The translations under genes were made by a program, and so were the position numbers. Below are positions 60,902 to 64,000 of a DNA stretch of 64,000 nucleotides, in pieces; position 1 is the stretch's first letter; each line of letters opens with the position of its first letter. Under the pieces are notes generated by a model that had not been told where the DNA came from, made no database searches, and saw only the letters and a list, made by a program, of their open reading frames with translations. Source of the stretch: Halobacteroides halobius DSM 5150 (GTDB lineage Bacteria; Bacillota; Halanaerobiia; Halobacteroidales; Halobacteroidaceae); NCBI RefSeq assembly GCF_000328625.1, contig NC_019978.1, forward strand, positions 1,302,001-1,366,000, in the 5' to 3' direction.

Positions 60902-60915
60902 ATTTAATCTCTCCC

Positions 60916-61977
60916 TTAAATATCTAGTTTATTAAATAACTTTAGTTGTTTAAAATCTTCAGTTACCAAATTAGATAATGTTACTCCAATTAATCGTACT
61001 TGATCTTTTAGTTTGATTTCTGCTAATAAATCAGTAGCTAACTTAAAAAGAGTTTCTTCATCTTTAATAAAGAATTCTTCAACTGTTTTACTACGAGATA
61101 TTTCATTAAAATCAGCATATTTTAACTTAAGAGTAACTGTTTTGCCTTTTACTTCTTTATCCTTTGCTCTCATAATTACTTGGTTGCATAGTTTAGTTAA
61201 ATATTGACTTAATTTCGATTTATCTTTGATATCTACCTTAAAGGTAGTTTCCTTTCCAATAGATTTAGGAGTTTGAGGTGGAGTTACTTTTCTATTATCT
61301 TCTCCTTGGGCCAACTTATAGATTTGATATCCTTTCTTGCCTAACTTACTTACTAAAAACTGAAGATTGGTTGTAGCTATATCTCTTATTTTATAAAAAC
61401 CTAACTCTTGTAGCTTAGTCTCAGTCTTGGGTCCTACTCCCCATAACTGACTAACATCTAAAGAATATAAAATCTCTTCTACTTGAGTAGGAGATATGAT
61501 TTTAAAACCATCTGGTTTATTTAAATCAGAAGCTAGTTTAGCTAAGTACTTATTGTAACTAACTCCTACTGAAGCAATCAAATCTAATTTGTTTTTAACA
61601 GACCGTTTAATCCTTCTGGCAATTTTAATACTATTTTCTTTATTTTCTCCTACATCTAAATAAGCTTCATCTAAAGATAAGGGTTCTACTAAATCAGTAT
61701 GCTTTTTAAAAATATTTTTAATTTTAGCAGATACCCTCTTATACTTCTGGTGGTCTGGAGCTAAATAAACCCCATGAGGACATAACTGACGTGCCTTATA
61801 AATTGGCATAGCCGAATGAATCCCATACTCTCGTGCTTCATAAGAGGCTGTGCTAACAACTCCTCGTTTGCTTTTTCCTCCAATGATGACTGGTTTGTTT
61901 TTCAAATTAGCATTATCACGCTGTTCAATAGCAGCATAGAAAGCATCCATATCAATATGTATAATATCTAATTCCAT
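60916..61977 (-). CDS. dinB: DNA polymerase IV (Y family)
   Basis: A 353-residue translesion polymerase. Catalytic acidic residues are D9 (HIDMDAFY) and D103-E104 (SLDEAYLDV), with YEAREYGIHSAM and the little-finger domain at about 230-345. A beta-clamp-binding-like end (KQLKLFNKL) is present. The start follows AAGAGGG. No LexA site was recognised upstream. Confidence 0.95.
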   Translation of the reverse strand: MELDIIHIDMDAFYAAIEQRDNANLKNKPVIIGGKSKRGVVSTASYEAREYGIHSAMPIYKARQLCPHGVYLAPDHQKYKRVSAKIKNIFKKHTDLVEPLSLDEAYLDVGENKENSIKIARRIKRSVKNKLDLIASVGVSYNKYLAKLASDLNKPDGFKIISPTQVEEILYSLDVSQLWGVGPKTETKLQELGFYKIRDIATTNLQFLVSKLGKKGYQIYKLAQGEDNRKVTPPQTPKSIGKETTFKVDIKDKSKLSQYLTKLCNQVIMRAKDKEVKGKTVTLKLKYADFNEISRSKTVEEFFIKDEETLFKLATDLLAEIKLKDQVRLIGVTLSNLVTEDFKQLKLFNKLDI

Positions 61978-62058
61978 AATATCCCTCTTAAATTATTATA
62001 ATAAACACCTCTTAAAGATAATATTCTTAATCAAAACAAATATTCCTACAAAAAAATA

Positions 62059-62092
62059 AGAACCTGCTTATTATACTTAGTAAGCAGGTTCT
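62059..62092 (-). terminator. Terminator of the MacB-type operon
   Basis: AGAACCTGCTTA/TAAGCAGGTTCT forms a 12-bp stem with a 10-base loop; on the minus strand TTATTTTTTT follows. Confidence 0.88.
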
Positions 62093-62098
62093 GTTAAT

Positions 62099-63307
62099 CT
62101 ATTCATAACTTAACGCATCGACTGGGTCTAAGTCTGCTGCTTTCATAGCTGGATAGATCCCAAAAAATAATCCAACTAATAATGAAAAACCAACAGCTAT
62201 TATTACTGACAGCGGAGAGACTATAAAGGACCAACCTGCAACTTGTGCTACCAAATAAGCACCTAAATACCCAAATCCTATCCCTAATAATCCCCCAACA
62301 CTACTTAAGGTTAATGATTCAATTATAAATTGAGTTAATATATTTCTTTTTTTAGCTCCTAATGCTTTACGAATCCCTATTTCTCTAGTTCTTTCTGTTA
62401 CAGAAACTAACATAATATTCATAATCCCAATACCACCAACTAATAATGAAATAGCAGCTACTCCTCCTAGCATCATAGTCATAGAATTAGTAACATTTTT
62501 AATGGTCTTTAAAATTTGATCTTGACTCATAATATTAAAAGCATCATTATTATTTATACTCTGGGTTAAAAAATATCTAATCTGTTCTACCGCATTAGAG
62601 GCCACTTTAGATGATTTAGCTTGAGCAGTAAAACCACTAACATATTCAGTAGTGGATAATTTATTCATATAAGTAGTAGTTGGAATGTATGCTTGTTCAT
62701 TAAGATTTCCCATTGGCCCTGTACTCTTATTTTCCATTACTCCTATCACTGTAAAGAGAAAGGTCTTGTTTTGATAATTAAACTTAACTTTTTTGCCTAA
62801 CGGATTAGTTTTAGGAAATAGCTCATCAACTAATTTAGCTCCTAAAACCATAACATTATTCGCCTCTTTTAAATTTGCTTGACTGATAAATTTCCCTTGG
62901 ACAGGATAATAATCATAAATTCGCTGATAAGCTCCTTGAGTGCCAACTACCGTAGTTTGAAGATTATTATCTCCATTAATTAAAAGACCCCTCCCTTGAT
63001 TTTTAGGGATTATTTCTTTAACATCAGGGGCAACTTCTTTAATAGCATCAGCCATTTTAACAGTAAATACATTAGTTGCCCTAGAACTAACTCCACCTCT
63101 ACTCCACCTACGTCCTAAACTAATGTTAATCAAATTAGAACCTAAATTAGAGATATTAGCTGTTATTTGTTGTTGAGCTCCTGTCCCTACAGAAACAATA
63201 GCTATTACTGCTCCAACACCAATAATAATTCCTAACATAGAAAGAAAAGTTCTCATTTTATTAGCTTTTAAACTATTAAAAGCAATACCTATTATTTCAA
63301 AAATCAC
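62099..63307 (-). CDS. ABC transporter permease, MacB/FtsX type
   Basis: 402 residues: a cytoplasmic N-terminal stretch with one membrane segment (about 20-42), a large periplasmic MacB-type core (about 45-270) and three C-terminal membrane segments (about 275-395). MRTFLSMLGIIIGVGAVIAIVSVG and ERTREIGIRKALGAKK are family hallmarks. With the ATPase encoded upstream it forms a mechanotransmission-type exporter of peptides, lipoproteins or drugs. The start overlaps the ATPase gene by four bases. Confidence 0.93.
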   Translation of the reverse strand: MIFEIIGIAFNSLKANKMRTFLSMLGIIIGVGAVIAIVSVGTGAQQQITANISNLGSNLINISLGRRWSRGGVSSRATNVFTVKMADAIKEVAPDVKEIIPKNQGRGLLINGDNNLQTTVVGTQGAYQRIYDYYPVQGKFISQANLKEANNVMVLGAKLVDELFPKTNPLGKKVKFNYQNKTFLFTVIGVMENKSTGPMGNLNEQAYIPTTTYMNKLSTTEYVSGFTAQAKSSKVASNAVEQIRYFLTQSINNNDAFNIMSQDQILKTIKNVTNSMTMMLGGVAAISLLVGGIGIMNIMLVSVTERTREIGIRKALGAKKRNILTQFIIESLTLSSVGGLLGIGFGYLGAYLVAQVAGWSFIVSPLSVIIAVGFSLLVGLFFGIYPAMKAADLDPVDALSYE

Positions 63308-63984
63308 ACTACCACCTCATCTTCAATTAATTCTCCATCAAGTAAATGTAAGATTCTTTCTGCATTATGTCCTACTTTTTTTGAGTGAGTAACTAATACA
63401 ATAGTATGGCCTTGGTCATGTAACTGATGAAGAATATCTATAATTTGATCTTCTGTTTTTGAATCAAGATTTCCTGTTGGTTCATCTGCTAAAATTAAAG
63501 AAGGATTATTAGCTAATGCTCTAGCAATGGCTACACGTTGTTTTTGACCACCAGATATTTCATTAGGTTGATGATCTAATCTGTGCCCTAGCCCAACCTT
63601 TTGTAATAATTTTCTAGCCCTATCCCGTCTTTTTTTTCGACTTACTCCTGCATAAATTAATGGTACTTCTACATTATGCAAAACAGAAGTTTTAGAAAGT
63701 AAATTAAACTGTTGAAAAACAAAACCAATTCTTTTATTTCTAATTACAGCTAATTCTTTATCATTAGCTGTAGTAACTTCTTTACCATCTAATATATATT
63801 TACCTGAAGTTGGGTGGTCTAAACAACCAATTAAGTGCATTAAAGTTGATTTACCAGAACCAGAGGGCCCCATAATTGCTACCATTTCCCCTTCTTGGAC
63901 ATTAAATGAAATATCCTTTAATGCTTCTACTGCTATTTCTTCTCCATCATGGTATTTTTTACTTAAATTTTTCACCTGTAGCAT
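63304..63984 (-). CDS. ABC transporter ATP-binding protein, MacB/LolD type
   Basis: 226 residues with Walker A GPSGSGKST (about 39-47), the signature SGGQKQRVAIARAL, Walker B LILADEPTGNLD and the switch His in VTHS. It powers the MacB-type permease encoded downstream. GAGGAGGAGGGC precedes the ATG. The operon probably begins further right, where an HlyD-type periplasmic adaptor would be expected but is not visible. Confidence 0.94.
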   Translation of the reverse strand: MLQVKNLSKKYHDGEEIAVEALKDISFNVQEGEMVAIMGPSGSGKSTLMHLIGCLDHPTSGKYILDGKEVTTANDKELAVIRNKRIGFVFQQFNLLSKTSVLHNVEVPLIYAGVSRKKRRDRARKLLQKVGLGHRLDHQPNEISGGQKQRVAIARALANNPSLILADEPTGNLDSKTEDQIIDILHQLHDQGHTIVLVTHSKKVGHNAERILHLLDGELIEDEVVV

Positions 63985-64000
63985 TAACGCCCTCCTCCTC

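Noticed and set aside
1-64000. CRISPR arrays, rRNA or tRNA genes
   Set aside because: No regularly spaced repeats, no tRNA T-arm pattern and no rRNA-like stretch were seen on either strand.

Overview
The window looks like a chromosomal stretch of a low-GC, anaerobic, spore-forming bacterium, probably a halanaerobial close to Halobacteroidaceae such as Orenia (an inference from protein style, not a database match). The left edge carries the start of what looks like a small acid-soluble spore protein, and a SpoVB-like flippase lies at 49 kb. The sugar-binding proteins have cleavable signal peptides but mostly no lipobox, which fits free periplasmic proteins of a diderm. AT-rich spacers, strong Shine-Dalgarno (SD) sequences and TTGACA-17-TATAAT promoters occur throughout. 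No rRNA, tRNA, CRISPR or insertion sequence was seen.

0-10.4 kb: a CPA2 cation/proton antiporter and a divergent cis-prenyltransferase converge on a shared palindrome. Then come a TPP-riboswitch-controlled thiazole operon (thiS-thiG-thiH-thiF-thiE) and, on the other strand, a SAM-riboswitch-controlled methionine operon (separate reactivation protein, MetH lacking that domain, MetF).

10.4-38.8 kb: a large sugar region. It has three ABC sugar importers, each a binding protein and two permeases with no ATPase gene. Two leaders share a candidate attenuator fold, and the third has a GlcT-type ribonucleic antiterminator (RAT). The catabolic genes are GH2, GH43, GH42 (beta-galactosidase) and GH36 (alpha-galactosidase), two mutarotase-like proteins, an MFS transporter, a ROK regulator and the Leloir genes galE, galK and galT. 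Together they import and split galactosides and probably arabinose-containing oligosaccharides, and feed galactose into UDP-hexose metabolism.

38.8-50.6 kb: a 23-codon microprotein resembling the FliM/FliY N-terminus, FxsA, an operon of CHASE2-adenylate cyclase, FecR protein and CRP-type regulator (a possible self-contained cAMP circuit), a DUF4382 lipoprotein, a YvyF-like protein, a U32 peptidase, a Xer-type recombinase, small proteins and a SpoVB/MurJ-like flippase.

50.6-64 kb: mannose-6-phosphate isomerase, a homocysteine/cysteine synthase-type PLP enzyme, a Cys-rich acidic protein, a sulfur-relay group (ThiI, cysteine desulfurase, MTH1187-type protein), a COG1031-like radical SAM protein, two DUF2721 proteins, an AI-2E-type permease, DNA polymerase IV and a MacB-type ABC exporter whose operon continues past the right edge.

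The observations most worth checking are the paired sugar leaders, the GlcT-type RAT in front of an ABC rather than a PTS transporter, three genes that appear to start at ATT codons, the FliM-like microprotein and the twin palindromic operator at 11.55 kb.
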